A DNA stretch of 64,000 nt from Cyclobacteriaceae bacterium YHN15. GTDB lineage: Bacteria; Bacteroidota; Bacteroidia; Cytophagales; Cyclobacteriaceae. The position numbers and the translations under genes were made by a program. The stretch's first letter is position 1, and every line of letters starts with the position of its first letter. This document shows positions 33,215 to 41,677 of the stretch, in pieces. The DNA lies in contig RKQB01000007.1 of assembly GCA_003797895.1 (NCBI GenBank), positions 186,001-250,000 of the forward strand, written 5' to 3'. The notes under the pieces were generated by a model that made no database searches, was not told the origin of the DNA, and worked only from the letters and a program-made list of their open reading frames with translations.

Positions 33215-33243
33215 ATGTGTATAGTTTTATCAAATATACACAT
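33215..33243. promoter_or_regulatory. VapBC operator overlapping its promoter
   Basis: Perfect 9-base arms ATGTGTATA and TATACACAT (33215-33223 and 33235-33243) flank an 11-nt centre. The minus strand carries a -7 box TATATTTG (33238-33231) within this repeat, so bound VapBC would block the polymerase. The location two bases before the vapB ATG supports that start. Confidence 0.7.
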
Positions 33244-33316
33244 TAAGACTTAATGATAAAATAAGTGTTTAACATATTTCGCTCAAGGCATATTTCGGCA
33301 AAGCTTGATTTCTATT

Positions 33317-34762
33317 TTATTTCTGGAATTTTCCATCTACCATTCTCCAAATCCCAAGCGGATTTTCATCCCTCAAAGCATCAGGCAATAATCCATGCGG
33401 CATATCCTGGAAAGCAATCGGACGGGCAAAACGCTTGATGGCATAGGCTCCTACTGAAGTACTGCGGCTATCAGTTGTAGATGGGTAAGGACCTCCATGC
33501 TGCATGGCATAACCAACCTCCACCCCTGTTGGCACTCCTTTGAAAAGCAGTCTTCCGCATTTTTCTTCCAACTGATTGATCAAGTCCACTTTTTTTGCGA
33601 GCTCTTCCTCTTCCCCCCATAGCGTAATGGTCAATTGACCATGGAGTCTTTGGGCAATGGCATATAATTCATTGAAATGTTCATAAACCACCATCAAGGC
33701 AAAAGAACCGAATACTTCTTTTTGAAAATGGTCATCTTCCAACCAATCCTTTGCTTTTATTTTTGCCAAAGCAGGAAATGCTTTGATCAGGTCTTTGGCT
33801 TCTGCCACTTGAACCCACTCCAATTCCTTTCTATCCTGTAAAATAGCAATTGCATTATAATAAGCTTCCGCAATTCCCTCATGCAACATGGGAGCTGCTG
33901 CAATTTGCTGTAGCTCTTGTTTGACCGCCTTTGCAAATTCTTCAGCATGAACAGCGGGAACCATGATCAATCCTGGGTTGGTGCAAAACTGTCCTGCTCC
34001 TAAAGTCAAAGAAGCCACAAACTGCTTGGCCAATCCTTCAATATTCGATCCCAGTTTTTCCTTCAATGCAATGATGGGATTTACTGAACCCATTTCAGCA
34101 AATACCGGTATTGGTTCAGGTCTTTTCGCCGCCAATTCAAATAAGGCTTTTCCACCCGCAAATGAACCTGTAAATGCTACCGCTTTGGCTAATGGATGCT
34201 TGACTAATGTCTGTCCGGTTTCTATACCACCCTCTACATGGGAAAATATCCCCATAGGTAAAGAAGAATCAATAACAGCCTTATGGATAACCTGGCCAAC
34301 TAATTTGGATGTTTCCGGATGGGCCGGATGGGCTTTATAAATTACAGGACATCCGGCCGCCAAAGCAGAAATGGTATCCCCTCCTGCTGTGGAAAACGCC
34401 AGTGGAAAATTACTAGCTCCAAAAACTACCACCGGTCCAAGTGGAGTTAGAAATCTTCTGATATCCGGTTTGGGTACTGGCGTCCTTTCGGGATTGTCAT
34501 GATCTATTACCGCTTCTATCCAACTACCCTCTTCCACTAAGTTTGCAAAAAGTCTAATCTGACCTACTGTCCTTCCAAGTTCACCGGTAATTCTTCCTTC
34601 CGGTAAATTGGATTCCTCAGAAGCAATACCAATTAATTGTATTTTCTCTGCTTCCAGTCCATCCGCTATTCTTCTTAAGAAAATGGCTTTTTCCTTTCCT
34701 GGAATATTTTTAAAGTGTAAAAAAGCCGAATGAGCAGATTCAAATATTTGGTCAAAGTTCAT
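33317..34762 (-). CDS. 2,5-dioxovalerate (ketoglutarate semialdehyde) dehydrogenase
   Basis: This 481-residue aldehyde dehydrogenase oxidises alpha-ketoglutarate semialdehyde to alpha-ketoglutarate, the last step of hydroxyproline catabolism. The catalytic cysteine is in GAGQFCTNPG, the general-base glutamate in FAEMGSVNP, and the nucleotide-binding glycines in FTGSFAGGKALF. The N-terminal SAFLHFKNIPGKEKAIFLRR and the closing GGPYPSTTDSRSTSVG are those of the KGSADH branch, which includes sugar-acid pathway enzymes; the neighbours favour the hydroxyproline role. It is 210 bp downstream of the deaminase gene. Confidence 0.88.
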   Translation of the reverse strand: MNFDQIFESAHSAFLHFKNIPGKEKAIFLRRIADGLEAEKIQLIGIASEESNLPEGRITGELGRTVGQIRLFANLVEEGSWIEAVIDHDNPERTPVPKPDIRRFLTPLGPVVVFGASNFPLAFSTAGGDTISALAAGCPVIYKAHPAHPETSKLVGQVIHKAVIDSSLPMGIFSHVEGGIETGQTLVKHPLAKAVAFTGSFAGGKALFELAAKRPEPIPVFAEMGSVNPIIALKEKLGSNIEGLAKQFVASLTLGAGQFCTNPGLIMVPAVHAEEFAKAVKQELQQIAAAPMLHEGIAEAYYNAIAILQDRKELEWVQVAEAKDLIKAFPALAKIKAKDWLEDDHFQKEVFGSFALMVVYEHFNELYAIAQRLHGQLTITLWGEEEELAKKVDLINQLEEKCGRLLFKGVPTGVEVGYAMQHGGPYPSTTDSRSTSVGAYAIKRFARPIAFQDMPHGLLPDALRDENPLGIWRMVDGKFQK

Positions 34763-34973
34763 AGTTATTTGGTTAGTAGGTTATTTGATTATGGGAAATA
34801 AGGTTGAAATAGAGTGGAAATAAATTGAAATAATTTAGGATAGTTAACCATATTTCCATTTTATATCGCCGAAGGTATTTTTCAACAATATTTCATGAAG
34901 TTTAATTCAACAAGGCGTAAATCCTTAATGATTTCTGAACAACGTCAAAAACTTCTGAGATCTAATTAAGGCC

Positions 34974-35864
34974 TCAAAGATTTGGTCTATGTTCCAACCC
35001 CCGTTTGATAATATTCTCAATCTTAATCCTTTCTTCACCTACCAATGTTAATCGGGGGGCACGGACCCATTCAGTTCCTATTCCTGCCATTTGTTCGGCG
35101 AGTTTGATATATTGCACCAACTTGGGATGGATGTCCAGTTCCAATAAAGGTAAGAACCATCGGTAGATTTGTAAAGCTACTTCGTGCTCTCCTGCCTTAA
35201 CTAAATTATAAACGGCAACCGTTTCTTTTGGAAATGCGCAGACAAGACCTGCAACCCAACCATCTGCTCCCATAACCAGTTCTTCCATAGCGAGTGTGTC
35301 CACCCCACAAAGAATTTTATATCGGTCACCAAAACGGTTCCTCATCCTTGTTACATTGGAAATATCACGGGTGGATTCTTTGATGGCTTGAATGTTATCA
35401 CATTCAGCCAATTCCTCAAACATGTTCAAAGTTACCAAAGTCTTGTAATCAATAGGATTATTGTAGATCATGATTGGCAAATCCGTGCTGTTCGCTACGT
35501 CTTTGAAATATTGTACCACTTCCCGATGATCTGCTGCATATCTCATTGGAGGCAATATCATTAAGGCCGCTGCACCCATTTCTTTGGCTTTTTGTGCCCA
35601 ATATATGGCATCTCTTGTCGCGCCTTCTGCAATGTTTAAAATGACAGGAACTCTGCCCTTGATATAGTCTACCGTATCGGTGGTAAGTTTGATTTTTTCC
35701 TCATGACTGAGTACACTTGATTCTCCAAGAGTTCCACCAAGAATGATGCCATGTACACCGGCTTCCAATTGTGCATCAAGGTTTTTGAAAAACATGTCCA
35801 TGTCCAAGCTGCCATCAGCATGGAACTTGGTCGTTACTGCAGGAAATACGCCTTGCCAATTCAT
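34974..35864 (-). CDS. DapA-family lyase, probable pyrroline-4-hydroxy-2-carboxylate deaminase
   Basis: This 296-residue TIM-barrel enzyme of the dihydrodipicolinate synthase family shows the GGTLGESSVLSHEEK motif, the YNNPIDY tyrosine and the Schiff-base lysine in QAIKESTRDIS. In this context it most likely deaminates pyrroline-4-hydroxy-2-carboxylate to ketoglutarate semialdehyde. The ATG at 35864 (MNWQGVFPAVTTKF) is preferred over a start 18 codons upstream because it sits at the family's usual N-terminus and just behind a -7 box. Confidence 0.87.
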   Translation of the reverse strand: MNWQGVFPAVTTKFHADGSLDMDMFFKNLDAQLEAGVHGIILGGTLGESSVLSHEEKIKLTTDTVDYIKGRVPVILNIAEGATRDAIYWAQKAKEMGAAALMILPPMRYAADHREVVQYFKDVANSTDLPIMIYNNPIDYKTLVTLNMFEELAECDNIQAIKESTRDISNVTRMRNRFGDRYKILCGVDTLAMEELVMGADGWVAGLVCAFPKETVAVYNLVKAGEHEVALQIYRWFLPLLELDIHPKLVQYIKLAEQMAGIGTEWVRAPRLTLVGEERIKIENIIKRGLEHRPNL

Positions 35865-35881
35865 AGTCTTTGATTTTTTTT

Positions 35882-35889
35882 CAAAGATA
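35882..35889 (-). promoter_or_regulatory. Candidate -7 box of the hydroxyproline operon
   Basis: The minus strand reads TATCTTTG, matching TAnnTTTG, about 18 nt before the deaminase ATG. It lies next to an inverted repeat CTTTGA/TCAAAG. No -33 match is seen, as would fit a promoter needing an activator such as the divergent AraC protein. Confidence 0.45.
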
Positions 35890-36059
35890 AATGTAAGACT
35901 ATCCTTTTTCTTCCACACAATTAGTCTTTTCTAATACAATATTGATATTTTTGAATTAGTTTTTCAATCAATCTAGTAATATTATATCAAAATTATTGAC
36001 TACAATTAAGTCCCTAGTACCTCAAAGATAAATAATTTCTTTAACCCCTCAATTTAACC

Positions 36060-36950
36060 ATGAGCCGAAAAATCATCTCCTTCAAAATCCCAAAATCAAA
36101 CAAGGAATTTGTCCGCTTTCAAGTAGATGCTGCCAAGTATTTTTATGACAAGCTTCACCAACATCCTGAGTGGCAATTGACCCTGATCAAAAAAGGAAAA
36201 GGCCATCTCATGGTGGGAGATTACTTTGGGAGGTTTGAACCAGGAGATTTGTTCTTGTTCTCCGCCAACATGCCCCATGTGTTCCGGTGTGATTCGGAAT
36301 ATTTTGACATAACTTCTGACAAATATTCTTTGGGATTATCATTGTATTTTGACTTTGAAGCTTTAGGAATAAGCCTTCTGGAAGTGGAAGAGTTTTCAGG
36401 ATTACTCCAATGGAAGCAAAATATGAAAGGATGCTATAGGGTATCAGGGGAAACCAAATCAAAAATCTTAATGTTCCTTTCTGATTTTTCAGAAAAAAAG
36501 GGTTTGAACAGGATTCTGACAGCGTTTCATATCCTCAATTACTTACAAAAAAGAGAAGATCTATTATTGCTCAACAAACTAATTCCACAAAAAGATTATA
36601 CAGAAACCGAAGGAAAAAGAATGGGCAAAGTAATGTCCTATATCCTTTCAGAAAGCCGCCATAATATCTCATTGCAGGAAGTTGCAGATATTGCCAACCT
36701 AAGTAAAGAGGCCTTTTGCAGGTTTTTCAAAAAAAGGACAGGAAAGACCTTTACCGAATTTCTTACCCAAATCCGTATCCATCAGGCATGCCAATTATTA
36801 CAGGATTCTGACCTTTCCATTTCCCAAATAGCATTCCAATGCGGATTTCAGAACTTGTCTTACTTCAACAGGACATTTAAGAAATTCCTTGGGGAGAAAC
36901 CAAAGGAGTTTAGAGGAAGAGTAGCAAAATTGAACTCAAAATTTCTTTGA
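36060..36950 (+). CDS. AraC-family transcription regulator, divergent from the hydroxyproline genes
   Basis: The 296-residue protein has an N-terminal cupin-like sensing half (LTLIKKGKGHLMVGDYFGRF, then GDLFLFSANMPHVFRC) and a C-terminal double helix-turn-helix from about 190. The first helix pair is SLQEVADIANLSKEAFCRFF, the second lies in ISQIAFQCGFQNLSYFNRTF. This is the AraC/XylS pattern. It is divergent from the deaminase gene across 195 bp, so it probably controls hydroxyproline catabolism. The inducer is not evident from sequence. Confidence 0.88.
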   Translation: MSRKIISFKIPKSNKEFVRFQVDAAKYFYDKLHQHPEWQLTLIKKGKGHLMVGDYFGRFEPGDLFLFSANMPHVFRCDSEYFDITSDKYSLGLSLYFDFEALGISLLEVEEFSGLLQWKQNMKGCYRVSGETKSKILMFLSDFSEKKGLNRILTAFHILNYLQKREDLLLLNKLIPQKDYTETEGKRMGKVMSYILSESRHNISLQEVADIANLSKEAFCRFFKKRTGKTFTEFLTQIRIHQACQLLQDSDLSISQIAFQCGFQNLSYFNRTFKKFLGEKPKEFRGRVAKLNSKFL

Positions 36951-37091
36951 AATTTGAGTTCAAAATACACTAATTTTAATTGTTTATTCTGTTAATTATC
37001 AATAAATAAACGGGATATTTTTTTCTATAAATTTTGATTTAAATTTCTATCATAGTATTCAATTTAGAATCTAATTCACCCTTTTAACACG

Positions 37092-37538
37092 ATGAAAACA
37101 CACATAATTTGGGTTGTCCTTCTTTCAGCATTTTTGATTGGTTTTTCCTCTCAGAAATTTGCACAGGAAATGAGTAAGCAAGACTATTTAGATAAAAGCC
37201 GAAGGCAGAAAACAACGGGTTTTATCCTACTTGGAGGTGGTGTCGCATTGTTCCTTGTTGGGTCCGTGAAATTGTTGGTCAGCGGTACTGAAAGTGTAAT
37301 TTCTTGCGTTACCGGTTGTTCATCTGTTGATGAAAGTGGTATGAATTCTGGAGCTGCAATAGCGCTAATTGGGGGATTGGCCACATTAGGAAGTATACCT
37401 TTTTTTATCAGTTCCGGGAAAAATGTAAAGAAAGCTGTTCATTTAAGTTTTAAGAATGAACCCTCCAACATTCCAAAATATGCCGGTAACTTCCAACAAT
37501 CAATCCCTTCGCTCAGTTTATCAATCCCATTGAATTAA
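37092..37538 (+). CDS. Small exported membrane protein, tandem paralogue 1
   Basis: I do not recognise the family. The 148-residue product has a signal peptide (THIIWVVLLSAFLIGFSSQKF). A conserved element YLDKSRRQKTTGFILLGGG then leads into two hydrophobic segments separated by a cysteine pair (SCVTGCSS). The C-terminal block LSFKNEPSNIPKYAGNFQQ and SIPSLSLSIPLN recurs in the two following copies. These features define a small tandem family with two membrane-spanning or membrane-associated segments. Confidence 0.65.
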   Translation: MKTHIIWVVLLSAFLIGFSSQKFAQEMSKQDYLDKSRRQKTTGFILLGGGVALFLVGSVKLLVSGTESVISCVTGCSSVDESGMNSGAAIALIGGLATLGSIPFFISSGKNVKKAVHLSFKNEPSNIPKYAGNFQQSIPSLSLSIPLN

Positions 37539-37882
37539 ATCCAAAGGACATCCTTGAAAGGAAAATTTAAAATCTCCCTGATCACCAACTATCATTCCAA
37601 GTCCTCTATATGTCACCATAAGATTGATTTTTCAGATAGAATGGAGGAAATTACTTTTTGATATACTGATGGTAAATAGATAGAAATATACTCTGGCCAC
37701 GGTAATAATCCGCAAAATATTTCAACTTTTTATCTATAGTATTTGAACTCAATTTCCATTTTCCTACCCATATTAAAATGATCAAAATCAACAAGGTTTA
37801 TGATTTCGATCATTGCACATTTTTAATGGGAGATTTAAATTCCACAACCTTCCAAATTTGCTCACCTAAATAAATCAAAGCC
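37539..37882. other. 344-bp interval between tandem paralogues 1 and 2
   Basis: No gene is seen. The word AAATTACTTTTTGA near 37650 recurs near 38765, ahead of the DUF885 gene, which may be a shared upstream element or chance in A/T-rich DNA. Confidence 0.3.
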
Positions 37883-38256
37883 ATGAAAACACGGGTAATC
37901 TGGGCTTTCTGGACAAAAGTAAGCAGCAAAAAACTGTTGCATTCATCACGCTAGGAGGTGGACTTGTGCTTGGTGTACTAGGGGCAAGCATGATTGATTC
38001 TAATAGAAGGTCTGATTTTAACCTTTTTGCTCCCACAGTTCCAAAGACAAAAGACGATTCAGAAGGGATTTGGGGAATAGTTATGGTTACAGGTGGACTG
38101 GCCGTATTAGGTAGCATTCCTATGTTTATTAGTTCCAACAAAAATGCAAAAAAGGCAGCCCAGTTGAGTTTCAGAAATGAACCCATACATATGCTAAAAC
38201 ATGAAGGCAACCTTTCCCGCTCTGTACCATCCATTACTTTAAAAATTCCACTTTAA
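37883..38256 (+). pseudogene. Tandem paralogue 2, broken by an internal deletion
   Basis: ATG at 37883 gives MKTRVIWA, the start of a signal peptide like paralogue 1. The matching reading then jumps frame: from 37906 the +1 frame reads FLDKSKQQKTVAFITLGGGL and continues to a normal end with LSFRNEPIHMLKHEGN and SIPMFISSNKNAKKAAQ. About 24 codons, the rest of the signal peptide, are missing, and the initial frame meets a TAG soon after. A downstream open frame from 37966 exists but lacks an export signal. The gene is therefore almost certainly dead. Confidence 0.8.
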
Positions 38257-38266
38257 TTAAAATGAT

Positions 38267-38662
38267 ATGAAAAAATCAATCGCAAGCGCTGTATTTATTA
38301 TAAGCCTCCTACTCGGCATTACATGCAACACATATGGACAGGGAAAAACCAAAGATGATCTATTAAGAAAAAGTAAAAGGCAAATTACTACTGGCTCAAT
38401 TCTGGTAGGAGGTGGTGCTATCGCAAGTACAGCAGGACTATTCATGTTATTAAATGAAAAAACATTTGATGCCGCACCTACATTTATCGTTACTGGCTTA
38501 TTAACTGCCATAGTTGGCGCTCCATTTTACGTTGTGGGTCAAATAAATCGTCATAAAGCAAATCGTATGAGCTTTAGAAATGAACCCATCCATATCCCAA
38601 AATATGCAGGGAATCTTTCCAGATCAATTCCTTCGATTACATACTCCATATCGTTGAATTGA
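38267..38662 (+). CDS. Small exported membrane protein, tandem paralogue 3
   Basis: This 131-residue protein has a signal peptide (IASAVFIISLLLGITCNTYG) and the family pattern: LLRKSKRQITTGSILVGGG, two hydrophobic segments and the closing MSFRNEPIHIPKYAGNLSRS followed by IPSITYSISLN. It starts 10 bp after the broken copy. With paralogue 1 it brackets the dead middle copy. Function is unknown. Confidence 0.65.
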   Translation: MKKSIASAVFIISLLLGITCNTYGQGKTKDDLLRKSKRQITTGSILVGGGAIASTAGLFMLLNEKTFDAAPTFIVTGLLTAIVGAPFYVVGQINRHKANRMSFRNEPIHIPKYAGNLSRSIPSITYSISLN

Positions 38663-38817
38663 ACTTGAGTTTTAAGGGGAGCTACAGCTCCCCTACACAC
38701 CACCCATCAACTTAAGCAAACCACTGGTCAACAGGCTATTGGTTTTTTATCCTTGAATAACAGAAATTACTTTTTGAAATATAATTCCCGATTCAATATC
38801 TACTCATATCCTCCATT

Positions 38818-40506
38818 ATGAAACAACCCATACTGCTCCTTTTCTTAGCTATCTTTTTTATTAGCACTTCCTATGGAACAGAATTATATCCCGCCATAAG
38901 CAGCTATCAGGCCGACCGGGGCGCCTTGAACAGAAAATACAACAATCCGCTTTCTGAGGAGTATTTCCAGCGTTTTGAGAAACTAAATCAAGACTGGCTC
39001 AAGGCCCTGGAAAATATGCCTTATGAAACCTATTCCCTGGACGGAAAAATGGACTGGCAACTCTTTAAAAACCATTTGGAAAAAGAGCTTTTTTTCCATG
39101 GATTGGCCTATGAGGACTTCAGACAAGTAAGTCATGTAGTGGACTTTAAAGATGATTTGGAGAAGTTTTACCAAACCAGGCGCTTAGCAGTAAAACCCAA
39201 TGCCCAGGAATTGGCGGCCACTTTTTCGCAAACCGAAAAGGCGGTTAAATCCAAATGGGAAGCCATGAAAACGTCCAAATCTTTCGACTCCTGGCAAAAG
39301 GCTGAATTAGCCTCACAAACCGTGGAAGCTCTTCGCAAAAGCACCGAAGAAGCTTACAACTTCTACTATGACTACGACCCGGAATTCACCTGGTGGATGA
39401 AAGAGCCCATGAAAAGTCTGGATAAAATCATGAAAGACTATGCCTCATTTTTGAAGAGCCATTTTGAGAATACAGTAGTAAAAGATGATGGTTCCGGCAT
39501 TATAGGCAAACCGGTAGGCAAGTTGGCCATTGAAAAAGAACTGGCTTACAACATGATCCCCTACACTGCCGAAGAGTTGCTGAAAGAAGGGGAAAAACAA
39601 TACGCCTGGTGCGAGGCAGAAATGATTAAGGCTTCAGAAGAATTGGGTTATGGTAAAGACTGGAAAGCAGCATTGGAACATGTCAAAAATACCTATGTCC
39701 CTGCAGGCGAATGGCCACAGATGGTGGCTGAAATGGCCGAGGAAGCCATAGCTTTCCTGGAAGCCAGGGATCTTTTGACCATCCCTGAAATGGCCAAAGA
39801 AACATGGAGAACCACCATGATGTCCGCCGAAATGCAAAGGGTAAACCCGTTCTTTCTGGGTGGTGAGAGCATCATTATTTCCTATCCAACCTCCACCATG
39901 ACCCAAGAAGAAAAAATGATGAGCATGCGGGGCAACAACCCACATTTTTCGAGAGCCACTGTACAACACGAACTTATTCCCGGTCATCACCTACAGCAAT
40001 TTATGAATCAGCGTCATTTTCCCCATAGAAGGATTTTCAATACTCCTTTTTGGGTAGAAGGATGGACTTTGTATTGGGAGTTCAATCTTTGGGACAAAGA
40101 TTTCCCAAGAAATGCGGAAGATAAAATTGGAATGCTTTTCTGGAGAATGCACCGGGCTGCAAGGATTATTTTTTCTTTAAATTACCATTTGGGGAATATG
40201 ACTCCGCAGGAATGTATAGACTTTCTCGTGGACAAAGTAGGGCATGAGCGCGCCAATGCCGAGGCGGAAGTGAGAAGGTCCTTCGAAGGAAGGTATGGGC
40301 CTTTGTACCAATTGGCCTATATGATTGGCGGATTACAGGTATATTCTCTTAAGAATGAAATGGTCCAATCCGGAAAAATGACCGAAAAAGAATTCCATGA
40401 TTTCTTTATCAGCCAAAACTATATGCCGATAGAGTTGCTTCGTGCAAGGATGAAAGAAGAAAATCTTCCAAGGAATTTTAAAAGTAACTGGAGGTTTTTG
40501 GATTGA
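38818..40506 (+). CDS. DUF885-family exported metallopeptidase
   Basis: The 562-residue protein has a signal peptide (PILLLFLAIFFISTSYG). It contains the zinc-site motif HELIPGHHLQQF at about residue 384, where the first histidine and glutamate and the later HH are typical of the DUF885 family. The FWVEGWTLYWEF segment after it is also characteristic. Members are mostly uncharacterised periplasmic or surface peptidases. The nearest genes do not suggest a substrate. A hairpin with the 40620-40652 stem follows 113 bp after the stop. Confidence 0.85.
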   Translation: MKQPILLLFLAIFFISTSYGTELYPAISSYQADRGALNRKYNNPLSEEYFQRFEKLNQDWLKALENMPYETYSLDGKMDWQLFKNHLEKELFFHGLAYEDFRQVSHVVDFKDDLEKFYQTRRLAVKPNAQELAATFSQTEKAVKSKWEAMKTSKSFDSWQKAELASQTVEALRKSTEEAYNFYYDYDPEFTWWMKEPMKSLDKIMKDYASFLKSHFENTVVKDDGSGIIGKPVGKLAIEKELAYNMIPYTAEELLKEGEKQYAWCEAEMIKASEELGYGKDWKAALEHVKNTYVPAGEWPQMVAEMAEEAIAFLEARDLLTIPEMAKETWRTTMMSAEMQRVNPFFLGGESIIISYPTSTMTQEEKMMSMRGNNPHFSRATVQHELIPGHHLQQFMNQRHFPHRRIFNTPFWVEGWTLYWEFNLWDKDFPRNAEDKIGMLFWRMHRAARIIFSLNYHLGNMTPQECIDFLVDKVGHERANAEAEVRRSFEGRYGPLYQLAYMIGGLQVYSLKNEMVQSGKMTEKEFHDFFISQNYMPIELLRARMKEENLPRNFKSNWRFLD

Positions 40507-40619
40507 GGTTTTTTCATTCTTACCCGTTAGTGCATAAAAGTTAGTTTTATATGACAAGGAAGGGAAGTTTTCTTGAAAAGATTTATAGGTTCAAAAATGC
40601 TTATCGGAATAAACGAATA

Positions 40620-40652
40620 AAACCTGCCCTTGATGCGGATCAAGGCAGGTTT
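40620..40652. terminator. Hairpin after the DUF885 gene
   Basis: Arms AACCTGCC(C)TTGAT and ATCAAGGCAGGTT pair with one bulged base around a four-base loop. T residues after the stem are few, so termination is likely but not certain; both directions are possible because the remnant at 40712 lies on the minus strand. Confidence 0.55.
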
Positions 40653-40711
40653 GAATATTGAATAAAAGAAATTTTAAGCTTTTGGAAAACCTTTGGCTGC
40701 CCACTAAATGC

Positions 40712-40866
40712 CTACCTAAATGTATATTTCAAGCCTAAACCTGCACGGAAATAACTTCCATATTCTGTGGGAAAAATTGGGCTGGCTTCCATGACAAATC
40801 CAAAGTTTTTTGCGGTAAAAGGTTTTACCAACAAAACAAAACAGAAAATACAAGCAATTTTTTCAT
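40712..40866 (-). pseudogene. Remnant of an outer-membrane beta-barrel protein
   Basis: ATG at 40866 on the minus strand begins a signal-peptide-like MKKLLVFSVLFCW followed by a stop. In a second frame the sequence reads FGFVMEASPIFPTEYGSYFR and then AGLGLKYTFR at the stop, a typical last pair of strands of an outer-membrane barrel ending in an aromatic residue. The middle of the gene is missing. It is the third gene in this window reduced to its two ends. Confidence 0.6.
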
Positions 40867-40992
40867 CTTTATAAATAGTTGATTTAATCCTATACCAGAC
40901 AAAGACCAGACCAAAACAAACTCCAAATTTCAATTTTTTGGATTTTGGGGCTTGGATTTTGTGACTTTGGATTCTGGAATTTGGAATTTTTA

Positions 40993-41445
40993 CTACACCC
41001 CAAACTGCCTTAAATGATGGTCCAGGTGCCTCCAGACAAACCTACCCCAATACTTATGATTAAGAGGTCCCAATCTCGGATGTACACCTTCCATTTGGTT
41101 TTCCATATAGGCAAATTTCTTGACTATCTCAAAAAACCTGGATTTTTCCTCTTCAAATAATTGCGCATCCACTTTCCCTCTCATATCAAACCTTGTAGGT
41201 CCTTTTGCAAATCGGGGAAATTCTCTTTTGAAATAAAAAAAGTAAATTTTAACAAACCGTTGTTTTAAAGTCGCCTTTTCAGTGGCTTTCGGAGCCTTTA
41301 AAATGGCTTGGTGAGCGAGGTTACAATGAGACAGCATTTCTGTCACCGTCATTTTACCCCACAATGCCTGGCTATCTGGCCGAAGTTGATTTGCCCTTTC
41401 CAAAATTCCCTTGACAACTAAGGGATTTAAAATAGTTTTGTTCAT
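40993..41445 (-). CDS. DUF1569 / DinB-superfamily protein
   Basis: This 150-residue four-helix protein carries the histidine pattern of the DinB/YfiT-like fold: HCNLAHQ in the first half, and the closing GRFVWRHLDHHLRQFGV with the metal-binding histidines. Members are thought to be metal-dependent thiol or small-molecule transferases, without a known substrate. It is a single gene. About 60 bp downstream of its stop (40930-40990) the sequence is low-complexity, with TTTGGATTTTG words repeated, and holds no gene. Confidence 0.8.
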   Translation of the reverse strand: MNKTILNPLVVKGILERANQLRPDSQALWGKMTVTEMLSHCNLAHQAILKAPKATEKATLKQRFVKIYFFYFKREFPRFAKGPTRFDMRGKVDAQLFEEEKSRFFEIVKKFAYMENQMEGVHPRLGPLNHKYWGRFVWRHLDHHLRQFGV

Positions 41446-41552
41446 TATTAAAAATTATACAATCCGGTAACAATCCCTCAAATTAATAAAAGATAGATTA
41501 AATTCAGTATTGAATTCCATATTAAATTTATCCCTTTTGCTACAAATTATCT

Positions 41553-41560
41553 TAACTTTG
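41553..41560 (+). promoter_or_regulatory. Candidate -7 box of ileS
   Basis: TAACTTTG matches TAnnTTTG and sits about 118 bp before the GTG start. A TTTTG lies only 14 nt upstream, too close for a usual -33. The leader of about 110 nt has no recognised T-box. Confidence 0.45.
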
Positions 41561-41677
41561 CGCCTGCATTTCTGAGAAAGAGACACTTGCCTATTTTAAA
41601 GGCGTTCTTTTTTTTCGGATTGCTTGTTTTTGAAAAGGTGGGTTTGCCTTTCAAAATTAAAAAACTCAAGGAATACT

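Noticed and set aside
31614..34340. Plus-strand open frames over the hydroxyproline genes
   Set aside because: Antisense shadows of well-supported enzymes.
41561..41677. T-box or other riboswitch ahead of ileS
   Set aside because: The leader is about 110 nt with no T-box sequence or strong competing hairpins.
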